Shown here one piece after another: positions 25,667 through 26,876 of a stretch of DNA of 26,876 bases; position 1 is the stretch's first letter, and each line of letters opens with the position of its first letter. The stretch lies in assembly GCA_937900215.1 (NCBI GenBank), contig CALCFH010000385.1, positions 1 to 26,876 on the forward strand. Reading direction: 5' to 3'. The notes under the pieces are model-generated. The model was not told the DNA's origin and searched no databases. It saw only the letters and a list, made by a program, of their open reading frames with translations. Origin of the DNA: an uncultured Cryomorphaceae bacterium. GTDB taxonomy: Bacteria > Bacteroidota > Bacteroidia > Flavobacteriales > Schleiferiaceae. The position numbers and the translations under genes are program-made.

Positions 25667-26876
25667 ATGAAGAGAACAAATAAAGTGCTTCTATTGTCAT
25701 CAGCAATGATGTTATTGGCTGCTTGCAGCAGTAATGATCATGGTGAATTAGTGGGCGTTCAAGACAGACAAGAGTGGTTTCCATCGGAGCCATTCGGTAT
25801 GGTATATATTCCGCAAGGTTCCTATAATATGGGAAATGCCGATCAAGATCTACCATATACATTAACTGCACCAACCAAAACGGTCTCGATCCGGTCTTTT
25901 TATATGGACCAGACCGAAATTACAAACAATGAGTACCGCCAATTCGTTAATTGGGTGCGAGATTCTATTGTTCGTTTTCGTTTGGCTGAAGATGGCTTAG
26001 CAGAAGGCTATGAGTTTATTGACTATGCTGAAATGGCAGAGCCAACCTTCTATCAGGAATACATAGCACTCAATTATCCAGATAGCTTACAGCGTCATAT
26101 CAATTGGGAACCCTATTTGGAATGGAGAACAGATCGCTACCCAAGTGCAGAGTACACGGAAATAGTAGAGTCAATCTTTATTTCGCCTGAAGAGCGCTTT
26201 CAAGGAGGCAAAATGGTGGATGCACGCCAACTCAATTACTTGTATTATTGGTTAAATCGTCAAAAAGCGGGAAGAAAGCAGAATCGTGTTGAGTACGACT
26301 ATGGAGACAAAGACGGTGATGGTCTGGAATACAACTACCGTGATTTTATTAAAGAGAATAAAGAAATTTCAGACCGAAGTTCTTTTATAGAAAAAGAGAT
26401 CATTAACATTTATCCTGATACTCTTTGTTGGGTTCATGATTTGACTTATTCGTTCAACGAGCCTCAGCATGATAAATATTTCTGGCATCCTGCCTATGAT
26501 GATTATCCAGTAGTAGGTGTGAACTGGCACCAAGCGCGTGCTTTTGCTAACTGGCGTTCGAAATATCGCAATGATTACTTGAGAAGAGAAGAAGGCGTAA
26601 CAGAGCAAGACTTCAGACTTCCAACAGAGGCGGAGTGGGAATATGCTTCGCGTGGTGGCCAGAACTTAGTTACCTACCCTTGGGGCGGACCTTATGCTAC
26701 CAATAGTTCGGGTTGTTATTTGGCGAACTTTAAACCCATGCGCGGTAACTTAACTGCAGATGGAGGATATTATCCTGTGAAAGCGACGGCCTACAGCCCA
26801 AATGGATTTAACTTGTATTGTATGGGCGGAAACGTTGCAGAATGGACTAGTACGGCCTATGAAGCGGCGAGCTATT
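25667..26876 (+). CDS. gldK: Type IX secretion / gliding lipoprotein GldK (PorK), 3' end cut off
   Basis: An open frame of 403 codons from the ATG at 25667 to the window end with no stop, so the C-terminus is missing. The signal peptide ends MLLAAC with the lipidated Cys at residue 20, followed by SSNDHGELVG. The body is the formylglycine-generating-enzyme/SUMF1-like fold used by GldK: PFGMVYIPQGSYNMGN, FYMDQTEITNNEYRQFVNWV, FWHPAYDDYPVVGVNWHQAR, DFRLPTEAEWEYASRGG and NLYCMGGNVAEWTS. A long insert (about residues 115-270) between the first and second halves is typical of GldK rather than sulfatase-maturing enzymes. GldK and GldN form the periplasmic ring of the T9SS anchored to the outer membrane, driven by the GldLM motor. 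gldL, gldM and gldN are expected just beyond the window. Confidence 0.93.
   Translation, partial: MKRTNKVLLLSSAMMLLAACSSNDHGELVGVQDRQEWFPSEPFGMVYIPQGSYNMGNADQDLPYTLTAPTKTVSIRSFYMDQTEITNNEYRQFVNWVRDSIVRFRLAEDGLAEGYEFIDYAEMAEPTFYQEYIALNYPDSLQRHINWEPYLEWRTDRYPSAEYTEIVESIFISPEERFQGGKMVDARQLNYLYYWLNRQKAGRKQNRVEYDYGDKDGDGLEYNYRDFIKENKEISDRSSFIEKEIINIYPDTLCWVHDLTYSFNEPQHDKYFWHPAYDDYPVVGVNWHQARAFANWRSKYRNDYLRREEGVTEQDFRLPTEAEWEYASRGGQNLVTYPWGGPYATNSSGCYLANFKPMRGNLTADGGYYPVKATAYSPNGFNLYCMGGNVAEWTSTAYEAASY

Noticed and set aside
1..26876. Mobile element, CRISPR array, tRNA or defence system
   Set aside because: No transposase, integrase, repeat-spacer pattern, clover-leaf or known defence gene is visible; all gaps are 150 bp or shorter and gene content is mostly core.

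Overview
The window comes from a member of the Bacteroidota, most likely a Flavobacteriales-like marine or freshwater lineage. Signs of this are a SusC/SusD pair, an enzyme with a type IX secretion (T9SS) C-terminal sorting domain, PorP and GldK/PorK genes, Bacteroidota-style TAnnTTTG promoter boxes and almost no Shine-Dalgarno sequences. The genus call is inference. The DNA is gene-dense: the longest gap is about 150 bp, so no stretch over 300 bp lacks a gene. I see no tRNA, rRNA, CRISPR array, insertion sequence or prophage.

Region 1 (1-7700, minus strand) is a small alpha-glucan utilisation locus. In transcription order it holds a secreted GH13 amylase with a T9SS tail, a SusC TonB-dependent receptor, a SusD lipoprotein and a further lipoprotein cut by the window edge. 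A short palindrome and a promoter-like box lie between the amylase and susC.

Region 2 (7797-15746, minus) is metabolic and transport. Pyruvate carboxylase has an 8-bp inverted repeat directly against its start codon. Upstream of it is a tight run corA - EamA transporter - ALDH8-type aldehyde dehydrogenase - JmjC/cupin protein. The CorA protein carries GTN in place of the signature GMN.

Region 3 (15777-20922, minus) is an envelope-biogenesis operon: miaB - small secreted protein - sigma-54 activator without a sensor domain - lptE - TPR protein - secG. Several genes overlap by 4 bp, and the operon ends in a clear intrinsic terminator whose T-run abuts the corA start codon.

Region 4 (21054-26876, plus) diverges from miaB. 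topA overlaps by one base an arginase/formimidoylglutamase-fold gene that has lost half of the canonical metal ligands. After a long hairpin come porP/sprF and gldK/porK (cut by the window end), the start of the T9SS core locus. The window thus holds both a likely T9SS cargo (the amylase) and part of the machine that exports it.

I did not find a clearly new multi-gene system. The best leads are the degenerate ureohydrolase between topA and the T9SS genes, the CorA motif change and a few cis-structures.
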